Below are positions 23,499 through 38,800 of a DNA stretch of 43,976 bases, piece by piece. A program made the translations under genes and the position numbers. Numbering within the stretch: the first letter of the stretch is position 1; each line of letters starts with the position of its first letter. The notes beneath the pieces are model-generated. The model was not told the origin of the DNA. It worked only from the letters and a program-made list of their open reading frames with translations, and ran no database searches. The stretch lies in assembly GCA_029531795.1 (NCBI GenBank), contig JAPEIS010000027.1:1-43976 (forward strand), in the 5' to 3' direction. Source of the DNA: Sclerotinia nivalis (Eukaryota; Ascomycota; Leotiomycetes; Helotiales; Sclerotiniaceae).

Positions 23499-26400
23499 GT
23501 GCAAGTCCTGGTAAACTTAATGAGTTCAAGAGTAATAAAAATAATAAATAAAGCGATAGTTTGTTTTTCGACGTTAGAAATGAAAAACCCGAGTTTTTGT
23601 CTTTTAACGAATTGGATAATAAAAGCAGACCTTTTAGATATTTATAAAAGTAGTGGGTTTTTCTCGTTGGTGTGTAAAAATAGAGGTATTACGTTGATTA
23701 ATAAAAGAAATAGCTTTTATTCGTGTGGGTATTTTTCGATGGTTAATAAAAGAAGAGTTTTTTCTACTTTGATTTTTGATGAAGGTAGAAATAGATTGTT
23801 AAAAAAAGAAGGTATAACTTCTTTAGTTTCGAAAAATCAAGATAATGATTCTTACGCAGAAGGGGTGATCATTTAAATAATAAATGGTTGAATTTAATGA
23901 AATTAGGTTATTTAAATGAAGAAGAATTATTTAATAGAAATCTAGATAGTTTTAATCTGACGGATAATTTAAATACTTTAGAAGGATTTATTAACGATTT
24001 AGGAGGTATAAATAGAAAAGGGTTTGTTAATAGCACAGATATATTCGATGTGTTAGATTACCCTGTGTTGAGCGAATATTCTAAGTTATTTTTGAAAAAA
24101 GAAACTAAATTAAATCTGGTTGGTTTAAAAGATAAAATAGAATTAGGTAAATGATCTTATAATTTAATAATGTTGGAATTGCTTTATATTTTAGAGGTAG
24201 GTTTGTATAAGATAAATATAGAAATGGATAAAAGTGATTATAAAGAAGAATTAGTTGATTTGATGGAGAATTATAAAGTATTGATAAGGGTTGTAATGGG
24301 TAAAATAGAACCTTCTATAAAACATAAAATACAAAAAAGTGGTATAACTGTAATACATAATACTTATACGGGTTATGATTCCGAGTTTCAGAATATAGAT
24401 TTAAAATATAATGAGTTATTATCTGTACAGTTAGCAGTTAATACTAAAGTAAGCTTAAAAATGCCTTTGGTAAAAGATTATGAATTTTCAAAAATTGATA
24501 CTTTAACAGGTAAAGTTTACCAAATAAAGATAGAATCTGAAAGTGTTATAAAATATGGAGAAATTTTAAAATTGTTAAATGACGGTATAAAAAGTATAAG
24601 ATTCTTAAAATATAATAGTTATGATAACTCTATATCAAAAATTATAAATAATTTAAAATTAAAAAGAGTGCCTTGTGTAGAAGTGGAAGAGAAGAGCAGC
24701 ATTATTTTTAATTTTGAAAGAACTCCAATAGAAACATGGTTTAAGTTAATAGATGAAGAAGGTATGTCATTTAAAGAACTTGTTAGAAAATCTAATGAAA
24801 TAGCTTTTAAGAAGCGTGAATTAGAATGGTCAAGAATATTAAATATATTAAAAGATATTCATAATGACAAAGACTTCCAAACACGTGAGGAATCCGTGAA
24901 TTTAGTTAGTGATTTGGTAAATAATGTAAGAAAAGGTAATTTGGAAACGGATTCAGATAGTGAGACAGTAAATGAAACAAATTCTATAAAACCTAATAAA
25001 TTAAAACAGTTTACAAGAACAAAAATGCAAAGTTTTTCTAATAATGTAATAAGTGTAACAGAGGTTAAAAACAATTATTTCATAGGTCATTTAACTAGCG
25101 CAGATTTAAGTATTTTAAAAGATTTTGATGAAATAAAAGAAAGTTTAGATATAGTTAATGGAAGTTTTGTTACTATAGGTAAACCTATTCTAATTGATAA
25201 TGTTAATGTATCTTTAAGAGATACTATGTTATTAGCGCCAGGATCTAAGAAAACTTTAGCTGCTATAGGTAGTTTGTATGATAAAAAATTGAATAAAATA
25301 TTTATAGGTGATAGGATTAAAAATATGAAATTATTTCTAAAAGAAGACCCTGTTTTATTCGAGGAGTATGCATTACAAGATGCTTTAATTACTTTAATAC
25401 ACGCTTGTTTTATGGAGGATTTTAATTTTAGAACTGGTTCTGTGGGAATCCCTTTGACATTGTCAACTTTATCGAGAAACTATATATTAAATAAATGACG
25501 TATAAATGGGTACAGAGGTTATCAAATAACCCCTGAGTTTTTGTTAGGAGATGTATTAAAAGGTCAAACACCTAAAGGTTTAAATTTAACAAATACTATA
25601 GGTCTTAAAATGAGTTTATATATTTCTAATTATAAAGGTGGTAGAAATGAGAGTTTTATGTATGGTATTGATAATGAAATAAAATGATTTGATTATGATT
25701 TAACTAGTGCATATACAACAGCTATGGCTATGTTAGGAGATCCTTGTTATAATCAAAGTAGAATTTTAAGAGAAGGAGATTTATTAAAAATGACTAAAGA
25801 AGAAATATTATATTCATATTTAGTAATAAAATGCTCTTTCAAGTTCCCTGACAGTGTAAAATATCCTTCTATACCTTGTTACTTGGATAAAACAACAACT
25901 GTTTATGCCTTGGAAGGATCAGCGATCTTGACAGGGAGTGAATATTTATTGGCTAAAACACAGGGTTGTAATATAAAAATAGAAGAAATTTTCTATATAC
26001 CTTTTAGAAAGGATAAAGTGGGAGATAGAATAATAGAGGTAAAACCTTTTGAGGATTGTATAAAAGAGTTACAAAATAAAAGGGTTACATATCCTAAAGG
26101 ATCTATAAATAATTTGATATATAAAGATATAGGTAATTCTATTTATGGTTTAACTGTTAAAGGTATGAGTAATAATATGAAATACGATGTAAAAACAAAA
26201 CAAACAGTTAGAATGAGTAGTGGAATATTATCTAATCCGATTATAGCATCTTGAACGACTGCTTTAATAAGAAGTATAATAGGTGAACTTCTTCATAACA
26301 TACAGGGCGTAGGAGGTAAAGTAGTATCAGTGACCACAGATGGATTTATAACAAATATAGAAAATCTGGAAACAATTCTTCATAAAAAAGAGGAAGAGAA

Positions 26401-27226
26401 AGAAGAAGAAGAAAGTTTTGGTTTATTTAAAGAATATAGGAAGATGAGGGCTAAATTAAGTGATAATGATTCGGGTTTAGAAATAAAGAAAACTACGAAG
26501 GGTATAGTTTCTTGATCAACAAGAGGTCAGTTTAGTAAAGAAGGAGAATTAAAGGCTTCCACGGGTTTCCAAAACAGAGATTATTCTTTTGAGGAATTAG
26601 ATTCTATATTTAAAGATACTATGAATTCTGAGGATAAGAAATTAGAATTTATCCAGACTAGTTTAAGAAGTGCTTTAGATATTTATAAGAAAGGAGGTCA
26701 TGTTACTCCTACTTATTCTGATAGAATTTTCAGGATGTGATATGATAACAGAAGATCTATTATAATACCTACAGATTTAAAAGCTTATTTTAGTGATAAT
26801 AATAATAAGATAAATTACACAAATATTTTAATGGATTCAAAGCCTTTAAAGAGTTTAGATGAAGGAAAACTATATCGTTTTTATGGTAATTTAAATAAGA
26901 CAACTATTTATGAGAAGAAAGCAAGCAGTAATAAATTAAGTAATGTTTATAAAAGTTATTTAGAATTAGCAATACGTAATTTCTTGAAAGGTTTAATGAA
27001 TGATTCGTATAATTTAGATAGTAATTCGTTTGGAAACTATAAAGATATAATAGATTATATTCATCAATATGATCACTCATATAAAATAAGTCCTAATATT
27101 CTAGCCCAAATCAAACGAAAGGGTATTATAAAAAGACCTGTGGTAAAAACTAAAGAAACTTTGGATTTTGTAGAATATATAAAGATCAAATACCCTAAAT
27201 TTGATGAAGGTTCATTCTTTAAATAG
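23499..27226 (+). CDS. dpo: Family B DNA polymerase, unit U7: G4 frameshift at residue 122
   Basis: The tract at 23862-23865 has four G instead of five, ending the first frame at TAA 23874-23876. The remaining 1,100 or so codons match U3. U7 to U10 carry this same one-base loss, unlike U6, which has GGGC. Confidence 0.9.
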
Positions 27227-27342
27227 AAAAATTCTTATTATTATTATTCTTAAGAGGTTAATCTATTTATGTTTATAAAAATAATAGTAATAATAATAAT
27301 AATTTTATAAAAATAATTTTATAAATTTTATAAATTTGTAAA

Positions 27343-27559
27343 TATTGATACTGTTTTATGTTAATGTTTATTAGTAATGGGTCGTATAAAAGTGTAAAAA
27401 TGTGAACAAAAATTGTAACAATAAAAACGTTCGATTTATTGTTACAATCAAAAATTCATATTTTATTCACAATTATCCTGAAGTAATTTACACTAAATAA
27501 CTAAAGAATTGAAGGGATTTTGAAAAAAGACCCATTATACATATAGAACAGTATCAATA
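27343..27559. repeat. Nested inverted repeats in the spacer after U7 (27227-27613)
   Basis: Inner stem pair at 27412-27448. No change from the reference element; the spacer holds no gene. Confidence 0.8.
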
Positions 27560-27613
27560 AAGGTTTAATAGCAGTATAATATTTGTATAAAGAGTAAAGA
27601 ATAAATATTCTAG

Positions 27614-30600
27614 GTGCAAGTCCTGGTAAACTTAATGAGTTCAAGAGTAATAAAAATAATAAATAAAGCGATAGTTTGTTTTTCGACGTTAGAAATGAAA
27701 AACCCGAGTTTTTGTCTTTTAACGAATTGGATAATAAAAGCAGACCTTTTAGATATTTATAAAAGTAGTGGGTTTTTCTCGTTGGTGTGTAAAAATAGAG
27801 GTATTACGTTGATTAATAAAAGAAATAGCTTTTATTCGTGTGGGTATTTTTCGATGGTTAATAAAAGAAGAGTTTTTTCTACTTTGATTTTTGATGAAGG
27901 TAGAAATAGATTGTTAAAAAAAGAAGGTATAACTTCTTTAGTTTCGAAAAATCAAGATAATGATTCTTACGCAGAAGGGGTGATCATTTAAATAATAAAT
28001 GGTTGAATTTAATGAAATTAGGTTATTTAAATGAAGAAGAATTATTTAATAGAAATCTAGATAGTTTTAATCTGACGGATAATTTAAATACTTTAGAAGG
28101 ATTTATTAACGATTTAGGAGGTATAAATAGAAAAGGGTTTGTTAATAGCACAGATATATTCGATGTGTTAGATTACCCTGTGTTGAGCGAATATTCTAAG
28201 TTATTTTTGAAAAAAGAAACTAAATTAAATCTGGTTGGTTTAAAAGATAAAATAGAATTAGGTAAATGATCTTATAATTTAATAATGTTGGAATTGCTTT
28301 ATATTTTAGAGGTAGGTTTGTATAAGATAAATATAGAAATGGATAAAAGTGATTATAAAGAAGAATTAGTTGATTTGATGGAGAATTATAAAGTATTGAT
28401 AAGGGTTGTAATGGGTAAAATAGAACCTTCTATAAAACATAAAATACAAAAAAGTGGTATAACTGTAATACATAATACTTATACGGGTTATGATTCCGAG
28501 TTTCAGAATATAGATTTAAAATATAATGAGTTATTATCTGTACAGTTAGCAGTTAATACTAAAGTAAGCTTAAAAATGCCTTTGGTAAAAGATTATGAAT
28601 TTTCAAAAATTGATACTTTAACAGGTAAAGTTTACCAAATAAAGATAGAATCTGAAAGTGTTATAAAATATGGAGAAATTTTAAAATTGTTAAATGACGG
28701 TATAAAAAGTATAAGATTCTTAAAATATAATAGTTATGATAACTCTATATCAAAAATTATAAATAATTTAAAATTAAAAAGAGTGCCTTGTGTAGAAGTG
28801 GAAGAGAAGAGCAGCATTATTTTTAATTTTGAAAGAACTCCAATAGAAACATGGTTTAAGTTAATAGATGAAGAAGGTATGTCATTTAAAGAACTTGTTA
28901 GAAAATCTAATGAAATAGCTTTTAAGAAGCGTGAATTAGAATGGTCAAGAATATTAAATATATTAAAAGATATTCATAATGACAAAGACTTCCAAACACG
29001 TGAGGAATCCGTGAATTTAGTTAGTGATTTGGTAAATAATGTAAGAAAAGGTAATTTGGAAACGGATTCAGATAGTGAGACAGTAAATGAAACAAATTCT
29101 ATAAAACCTAATAAATTAAAACAGTTTACAAGAACAAAAATGCAAAGTTTTTCTAATAATGTAATAAGTGTAACAGAGGTTAAAAACAATTATTTCATAG
29201 GTCATTTAACTAGCGCAGATTTAAGTATTTTAAAAGATTTTGATGAAATAAAAGAAAGTTTAGATATAGTTAATGGAAGTTTTGTTACTATAGGTAAACC
29301 TATTCTAATTGATAATGTTAATGTATCTTTAAGAGATACTATGTTATTAGCGCCAGGATCTAAGAAAACTTTAGCTGCTATAGGTAGTTTGTATGATAAA
29401 AAATTGAATAAAATATTTATAGGTGATAGGATTAAAAATATGAAATTATTTCTAAAAGAAGACCCTGTTTTATTCGAGGAGTATGCATTACAAGATGCTT
29501 TAATTACTTTAATACACGCTTGTTTTATGGAGGATTTTAATTTTAGAACTGGTTCTGTGGGAATCCCTTTGACATTGTCAACTTTATCGAGAAACTATAT
29601 ATTAAATAAATGACGTATAAATGGGTACAGAGGTTATCAAATAACCCCTGAGTTTTTGTTAGGAGATGTATTAAAAGGTCAAACACCTAAAGGTTTAAAT
29701 TTAACAAATACTATAGGTCTTAAAATGAGTTTATATATTTCTAATTATAAAGGTGGTAGAAATGAGAGTTTTATGTATGGTATTGATAATGAAATAAAAT
29801 GATTTGATTATGATTTAACTAGTGCATATACAACAGCTATGGCTATGTTAGGAGATCCTTGTTATAATCAAAGTAGAATTTTAAGAGAAGGAGATTTATT
29901 AAAAATGACTAAAGAAGAAATATTATATTCATATTTAGTAATAAAATGCTCTTTCAAGTTCCCTGACAGTGTAAAATATCCTTCTATACCTTGTTACTTG
30001 GATAAAACAACAACTGTTTATGCCTTGGAAGGATCAGCGATCTTGACAGGGAGTGAATATTTATTGGCTAAAACACAGGGTTGTAATATAAAAATAGAAG
30101 AAATTTTCTATATACCTTTTAGAAAGGATAAAGTGGGAGATAGAATAATAGAGGTAAAACCTTTTGAGGATTGTATAAAAGAGTTACAAAATAAAAGGGT
30201 TACATATCCTAAAGGATCTATAAATAATTTGATATATAAAGATATAGGTAATTCTATTTATGGTTTAACTGTTAAAGGTATGAGTAATAATATGAAATAC
30301 GATGTAAAAACAAAACAAACAGTTAGAATGAGTAGTGGAATATTATCTAATCCGATTATAGCATCTTGAACGACTGCTTTAATAAGAAGTATAATAGGTG
30401 AACTTCTTCATAACATACAGGGCGTAGGAGGTAAAGTAGTATCAGTGACCACAGATGGATTTATAACAAATATAGAAAATCTGGAAACAATTCTTCATAA
30501 AAAAGAGGAAGAGAAAGAAGAAGAAGAAAGTTTTGGTTTATTTAAAGAATATAGGAAGATGAGGGCTAAATTAAGTGATAATGATTCGGGTTTAGAAATA

Positions 30601-31341
30601 AAGAAAACTACGAAGGGTATAGTTTCTTGATCAACAAGAGGTCAGTTTAGTAAAGAAGGAGAATTAAAGGCTTCCACGGGTTTCCAAAACAGAGATTATT
30701 CTTTTGAGGAATTAGATTCTATATTTAAAGATACTATGAATTCTGAGGATAAGAAATTAGAATTTATCCAGACTAGTTTAAGAAGTGCTTTAGATATTTA
30801 TAAGAAAGGAGGTCATGTTACTCCTACTTATTCTGATAGAATTTTCAGGATGTGATATGATAACAGAAGATCTATTATAATACCTACAGATTTAAAAGCT
30901 TATTTTAGTGATAATAATAATAAGATAAATTACACAAATATTTTAATGGATTCAAAGCCTTTAAAGAGTTTAGATGAAGGAAAACTATATCGTTTTTATG
31001 GTAATTTAAATAAGACAACTATTTATGAGAAGAAAGCAAGCAGTAATAAATTAAGTAATGTTTATAAAAGTTATTTAGAATTAGCAATACGTAATTTCTT
31101 GAAAGGTTTAATGAATGATTCGTATAATTTAGATAGTAATTCGTTTGGAAACTATAAAGATATAATAGATTATATTCATCAATATGATCACTCATATAAA
31201 ATAAGTCCTAATATTCTAGCCCAAATCAAACGAAAGGGTATTATAAAAAGACCTGTGGTAAAAACTAAAGAAACTTTGGATTTTGTAGAATATATAAAGA
31301 TCAAATACCCTAAATTTGATGAAGGTTCATTCTTTAAATAG
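27614..31341 (+). CDS. dpo: Family B DNA polymerase, unit U8: G4 frameshift at residue 122
   Basis: G4 at 27977-27980 leads to TAA at 27989-27991. The rest of the gene is open in code 4 to TAG 31339-31341, with motif C at 30448-30456. No other difference from the intact copies was seen. Confidence 0.9.
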
Positions 31342-31457
31342 AAAAATTCTTATTATTATTATTCTTAAGAGGTTAATCTATTTATGTTTATAAAAATAAT
31401 AGTAATAATAATAATAATTTTATAAAAATAATTTTATAAATTTTATAAATTTGTAAA

Positions 31458-31674
31458 TATTGATACTGTTTTATGTTAATGTTTATTAGTAATGGGTCGT
31501 ATAAAAGTGTAAAAATGTGAACAAAAATTGTAACAATAAAAACGTTCGATTTATTGTTACAATCAAAAATTCATATTTTATTCACAATTATCCTGAAGTA
31601 ATTTACACTAAATAACTAAAGAATTGAAGGGATTTTGAAAAAAGACCCATTATACATATAGAACAGTATCAATA
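31458..31674. repeat. Nested inverted repeats in the spacer after U8 (31342-31728)
   Basis: Inner stem pair at 31527-31563. The full set of arms is kept; no gene in the spacer. Confidence 0.8.
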
Positions 31675-31728
31675 AAGGTTTAATAGCAGTATAATATTTG
31701 TATAAAGAGTAAAGAATAAATATTCTAG

Positions 31729-34700
31729 GTGCAAGTCCTGGTAAACTTAATGAGTTCAAGAGTAATAAAAATAATAAATAAAGCGATAGTTTGTTTTTCG
31801 ACGTTAGAAATGAAAAACCCGAGTTTTTGTCTTTTAACGAATTGGATAATAAAAGCAGACCTTTTAGATATTTATAAAAGTAGTGGGTTTTTCTCGTTGG
31901 TGTGTAAAAATAGAGGTATTACGTTGATTAATAAAAGAAATAGCTTTTATTCGTGTGGGTATTTTTCGATGGTTAATAAAAGAAGAGTTTTTTCTACTTT
32001 GATTTTTGATGAAGGTAGAAATAGATTGTTAAAAAAAGAAGGTATAACTTCTTTAGTTTCGAAAAATCAAGATAATGATTCTTACGCAGAAGGGGTGATC
32101 ATTTAAATAATAAATGGTTGAATTTAATGAAATTAGGTTATTTAAATGAAGAAGAATTATTTAATAGAAATCTAGATAGTTTTAATCTGACGGATAATTT
32201 AAATACTTTAGAAGGATTTATTAACGATTTAGGAGGTATAAATAGAAAAGGGTTTGTTAATAGCACAGATATATTCGATGTGTTAGATTACCCTGTGTTG
32301 AGCGAATATTCTAAGTTATTTTTGAAAAAAGAAACTAAATTAAATCTGGTTGGTTTAAAAGATAAAATAGAATTAGGTAAATGATCTTATAATTTAATAA
32401 TGTTGGAATTGCTTTATATTTTAGAGGTAGGTTTGTATAAGATAAATATAGAAATGGATAAAAGTGATTATAAAGAAGAATTAGTTGATTTGATGGAGAA
32501 TTATAAAGTATTGATAAGGGTTGTAATGGGTAAAATAGAACCTTCTATAAAACATAAAATACAAAAAAGTGGTATAACTGTAATACATAATACTTATACG
32601 GGTTATGATTCCGAGTTTCAGAATATAGATTTAAAATATAATGAGTTATTATCTGTACAGTTAGCAGTTAATACTAAAGTAAGCTTAAAAATGCCTTTGG
32701 TAAAAGATTATGAATTTTCAAAAATTGATACTTTAACAGGTAAAGTTTACCAAATAAAGATAGAATCTGAAAGTGTTATAAAATATGGAGAAATTTTAAA
32801 ATTGTTAAATGACGGTATAAAAAGTATAAGATTCTTAAAATATAATAGTTATGATAACTCTATATCAAAAATTATAAATAATTTAAAATTAAAAAGAGTG
32901 CCTTGTGTAGAAGTGGAAGAGAAGAGCAGCATTATTTTTAATTTTGAAAGAACTCCAATAGAAACATGGTTTAAGTTAATAGATGAAGAAGGTATGTCAT
33001 TTAAAGAACTTGTTAGAAAATCTAATGAAATAGCTTTTAAGAAGCGTGAATTAGAATGGTCAAGAATATTAAATATATTAAAAGATATTCATAATGACAA
33101 AGACTTCCAAACACGTGAGGAATCCGTGAATTTAGTTAGTGATTTGGTAAATAATGTAAGAAAAGGTAATTTGGAAACGGATTCAGATAGTGAGACAGTA
33201 AATGAAACAAATTCTATAAAACCTAATAAATTAAAACAGTTTACAAGAACAAAAATGCAAAGTTTTTCTAATAATGTAATAAGTGTAACAGAGGTTAAAA
33301 ACAATTATTTCATAGGTCATTTAACTAGCGCAGATTTAAGTATTTTAAAAGATTTTGATGAAATAAAAGAAAGTTTAGATATAGTTAATGGAAGTTTTGT
33401 TACTATAGGTAAACCTATTCTAATTGATAATGTTAATGTATCTTTAAGAGATACTATGTTATTAGCGCCAGGATCTAAGAAAACTTTAGCTGCTATAGGT
33501 AGTTTGTATGATAAAAAATTGAATAAAATATTTATAGGTGATAGGATTAAAAATATGAAATTATTTCTAAAAGAAGACCCTGTTTTATTCGAGGAGTATG
33601 CATTACAAGATGCTTTAATTACTTTAATACACGCTTGTTTTATGGAGGATTTTAATTTTAGAACTGGTTCTGTGGGAATCCCTTTGACATTGTCAACTTT
33701 ATCGAGAAACTATATATTAAATAAATGACGTATAAATGGGTACAGAGGTTATCAAATAACCCCTGAGTTTTTGTTAGGAGATGTATTAAAAGGTCAAACA
33801 CCTAAAGGTTTAAATTTAACAAATACTATAGGTCTTAAAATGAGTTTATATATTTCTAATTATAAAGGTGGTAGAAATGAGAGTTTTATGTATGGTATTG
33901 ATAATGAAATAAAATGATTTGATTATGATTTAACTAGTGCATATACAACAGCTATGGCTATGTTAGGAGATCCTTGTTATAATCAAAGTAGAATTTTAAG
34001 AGAAGGAGATTTATTAAAAATGACTAAAGAAGAAATATTATATTCATATTTAGTAATAAAATGCTCTTTCAAGTTCCCTGACAGTGTAAAATATCCTTCT
34101 ATACCTTGTTACTTGGATAAAACAACAACTGTTTATGCCTTGGAAGGATCAGCGATCTTGACAGGGAGTGAATATTTATTGGCTAAAACACAGGGTTGTA
34201 ATATAAAAATAGAAGAAATTTTCTATATACCTTTTAGAAAGGATAAAGTGGGAGATAGAATAATAGAGGTAAAACCTTTTGAGGATTGTATAAAAGAGTT
34301 ACAAAATAAAAGGGTTACATATCCTAAAGGATCTATAAATAATTTGATATATAAAGATATAGGTAATTCTATTTATGGTTTAACTGTTAAAGGTATGAGT
34401 AATAATATGAAATACGATGTAAAAACAAAACAAACAGTTAGAATGAGTAGTGGAATATTATCTAATCCGATTATAGCATCTTGAACGACTGCTTTAATAA
34501 GAAGTATAATAGGTGAACTTCTTCATAACATACAGGGCGTAGGAGGTAAAGTAGTATCAGTGACCACAGATGGATTTATAACAAATATAGAAAATCTGGA
34601 AACAATTCTTCATAAAAAAGAGGAAGAGAAAGAAGAAGAAGAAAGTTTTGGTTTATTTAAAGAATATAGGAAGATGAGGGCTAAATTAAGTGATAATGAT

Positions 34701-35456
34701 TCGGGTTTAGAAATAAAGAAAACTACGAAGGGTATAGTTTCTTGATCAACAAGAGGTCAGTTTAGTAAAGAAGGAGAATTAAAGGCTTCCACGGGTTTCC
34801 AAAACAGAGATTATTCTTTTGAGGAATTAGATTCTATATTTAAAGATACTATGAATTCTGAGGATAAGAAATTAGAATTTATCCAGACTAGTTTAAGAAG
34901 TGCTTTAGATATTTATAAGAAAGGAGGTCATGTTACTCCTACTTATTCTGATAGAATTTTCAGGATGTGATATGATAACAGAAGATCTATTATAATACCT
35001 ACAGATTTAAAAGCTTATTTTAGTGATAATAATAATAAGATAAATTACACAAATATTTTAATGGATTCAAAGCCTTTAAAGAGTTTAGATGAAGGAAAAC
35101 TATATCGTTTTTATGGTAATTTAAATAAGACAACTATTTATGAGAAGAAAGCAAGCAGTAATAAATTAAGTAATGTTTATAAAAGTTATTTAGAATTAGC
35201 AATACGTAATTTCTTGAAAGGTTTAATGAATGATTCGTATAATTTAGATAGTAATTCGTTTGGAAACTATAAAGATATAATAGATTATATTCATCAATAT
35301 GATCACTCATATAAAATAAGTCCTAATATTCTAGCCCAAATCAAACGAAAGGGTATTATAAAAAGACCTGTGGTAAAAACTAAAGAAACTTTGGATTTTG
35401 TAGAATATATAAAGATCAAATACCCTAAATTTGATGAAGGTTCATTCTTTAAATAG
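31729..35456 (+). CDS. dpo: Family B DNA polymerase, unit U9: G4 frameshift at residue 122
   Basis: G4 at 32092-32095 leads to TAA at 32104-32106. Downstream the polymerase frame is intact to TAG 35454-35456, with motif C at 34563-34571. Confidence 0.9.
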
Positions 35457-35572
35457 AAAAATTCTTATTATTATTATTCTTAAGAGGTTAATCTATTTAT
35501 GTTTATAAAAATAATAGTAATAATAATAATAATTTTATAAAAATAATTTTATAAATTTTATAAATTTGTAAA

Positions 35573-35789
35573 TATTGATACTGTTTTATGTTAATGTTTA
35601 TTAGTAATGGGTCGTATAAAAGTGTAAAAATGTGAACAAAAATTGTAACAATAAAAACGTTCGATTTATTGTTACAATCAAAAATTCATATTTTATTCAC
35701 AATTATCCTGAAGTAATTTACACTAAATAACTAAAGAATTGAAGGGATTTTGAAAAAAGACCCATTATACATATAGAACAGTATCAATA
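35573..35789. repeat. Nested inverted repeats in the spacer after U9 (35457-35843)
   Basis: Inner stem pair at 35642-35678. Unchanged; no gene in the spacer. Confidence 0.8.
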
Positions 35790-35843
35790 AAGGTTTAATA
35801 GCAGTATAATATTTGTATAAAGAGTAAAGAATAAATATTCTAG

Positions 35844-38800
35844 GTGCAAGTCCTGGTAAACTTAATGAGTTCAAGAGTAATAAAAATAATAAATAAAGCG
35901 ATAGTTTGTTTTTCGACGTTAGAAATGAAAAACCCGAGTTTTTGTCTTTTAACGAATTGGATAATAAAAGCAGACCTTTTAGATATTTATAAAAGTAGTG
36001 GGTTTTTCTCGTTGGTGTGTAAAAATAGAGGTATTACGTTGATTAATAAAAGAAATAGCTTTTATTCGTGTGGGTATTTTTCGATGGTTAATAAAAGAAG
36101 AGTTTTTTCTACTTTGATTTTTGATGAAGGTAGAAATAGATTGTTAAAAAAAGAAGGTATAACTTCTTTAGTTTCGAAAAATCAAGATAATGATTCTTAC
36201 GCAGAAGGGGTGATCATTTAAATAATAAATGGTTGAATTTAATGAAATTAGGTTATTTAAATGAAGAAGAATTATTTAATAGAAATCTAGATAGTTTTAA
36301 TCTGACGGATAATTTAAATACTTTAGAAGGATTTATTAACGATTTAGGAGGTATAAATAGAAAAGGGTTTGTTAATAGCACAGATATATTCGATGTGTTA
36401 GATTACCCTGTGTTGAGCGAATATTCTAAGTTATTTTTGAAAAAAGAAACTAAATTAAATCTGGTTGGTTTAAAAGATAAAATAGAATTAGGTAAATGAT
36501 CTTATAATTTAATAATGTTGGAATTGCTTTATATTTTAGAGGTAGGTTTGTATAAGATAAATATAGAAATGGATAAAAGTGATTATAAAGAAGAATTAGT
36601 TGATTTGATGGAGAATTATAAAGTATTGATAAGGGTTGTAATGGGTAAAATAGAACCTTCTATAAAACATAAAATACAAAAAAGTGGTATAACTGTAATA
36701 CATAATACTTATACGGGTTATGATTCCGAGTTTCAGAATATAGATTTAAAATATAATGAGTTATTATCTGTACAGTTAGCAGTTAATACTAAAGTAAGCT
36801 TAAAAATGCCTTTGGTAAAAGATTATGAATTTTCAAAAATTGATACTTTAACAGGTAAAGTTTACCAAATAAAGATAGAATCTGAAAGTGTTATAAAATA
36901 TGGAGAAATTTTAAAATTGTTAAATGACGGTATAAAAAGTATAAGATTCTTAAAATATAATAGTTATGATAACTCTATATCAAAAATTATAAATAATTTA
37001 AAATTAAAAAGAGTGCCTTGTGTAGAAGTGGAAGAGAAGAGCAGCATTATTTTTAATTTTGAAAGAACTCCAATAGAAACATGGTTTAAGTTAATAGATG
37101 AAGAAGGTATGTCATTTAAAGAACTTGTTAGAAAATCTAATGAAATAGCTTTTAAGAAGCGTGAATTAGAATGGTCAAGAATATTAAATATATTAAAAGA
37201 TATTCATAATGACAAAGACTTCCAAACACGTGAGGAATCCGTGAATTTAGTTAGTGATTTGGTAAATAATGTAAGAAAAGGTAATTTGGAAACGGATTCA
37301 GATAGTGAGACAGTAAATGAAACAAATTCTATAAAACCTAATAAATTAAAACAGTTTACAAGAACAAAAATGCAAAGTTTTTCTAATAATGTAATAAGTG
37401 TAACAGAGGTTAAAAACAATTATTTCATAGGTCATTTAACTAGCGCAGATTTAAGTATTTTAAAAGATTTTGATGAAATAAAAGAAAGTTTAGATATAGT
37501 TAATGGAAGTTTTGTTACTATAGGTAAACCTATTCTAATTGATAATGTTAATGTATCTTTAAGAGATACTATGTTATTAGCGCCAGGATCTAAGAAAACT
37601 TTAGCTGCTATAGGTAGTTTGTATGATAAAAAATTGAATAAAATATTTATAGGTGATAGGATTAAAAATATGAAATTATTTCTAAAAGAAGACCCTGTTT
37701 TATTCGAGGAGTATGCATTACAAGATGCTTTAATTACTTTAATACACGCTTGTTTTATGGAGGATTTTAATTTTAGAACTGGTTCTGTGGGAATCCCTTT
37801 GACATTGTCAACTTTATCGAGAAACTATATATTAAATAAATGACGTATAAATGGGTACAGAGGTTATCAAATAACCCCTGAGTTTTTGTTAGGAGATGTA
37901 TTAAAAGGTCAAACACCTAAAGGTTTAAATTTAACAAATACTATAGGTCTTAAAATGAGTTTATATATTTCTAATTATAAAGGTGGTAGAAATGAGAGTT
38001 TTATGTATGGTATTGATAATGAAATAAAATGATTTGATTATGATTTAACTAGTGCATATACAACAGCTATGGCTATGTTAGGAGATCCTTGTTATAATCA
38101 AAGTAGAATTTTAAGAGAAGGAGATTTATTAAAAATGACTAAAGAAGAAATATTATATTCATATTTAGTAATAAAATGCTCTTTCAAGTTCCCTGACAGT
38201 GTAAAATATCCTTCTATACCTTGTTACTTGGATAAAACAACAACTGTTTATGCCTTGGAAGGATCAGCGATCTTGACAGGGAGTGAATATTTATTGGCTA
38301 AAACACAGGGTTGTAATATAAAAATAGAAGAAATTTTCTATATACCTTTTAGAAAGGATAAAGTGGGAGATAGAATAATAGAGGTAAAACCTTTTGAGGA
38401 TTGTATAAAAGAGTTACAAAATAAAAGGGTTACATATCCTAAAGGATCTATAAATAATTTGATATATAAAGATATAGGTAATTCTATTTATGGTTTAACT
38501 GTTAAAGGTATGAGTAATAATATGAAATACGATGTAAAAACAAAACAAACAGTTAGAATGAGTAGTGGAATATTATCTAATCCGATTATAGCATCTTGAA
38601 CGACTGCTTTAATAAGAAGTATAATAGGTGAACTTCTTCATAACATACAGGGCGTAGGAGGTAAAGTAGTATCAGTGACCACAGATGGATTTATAACAAA
38701 TATAGAAAATCTGGAAACAATTCTTCATAAAAAAGAGGAAGAGAAAGAAGAAGAAGAAAGTTTTGGTTTATTTAAAGAATATAGGAAGATGAGGGCTAAA

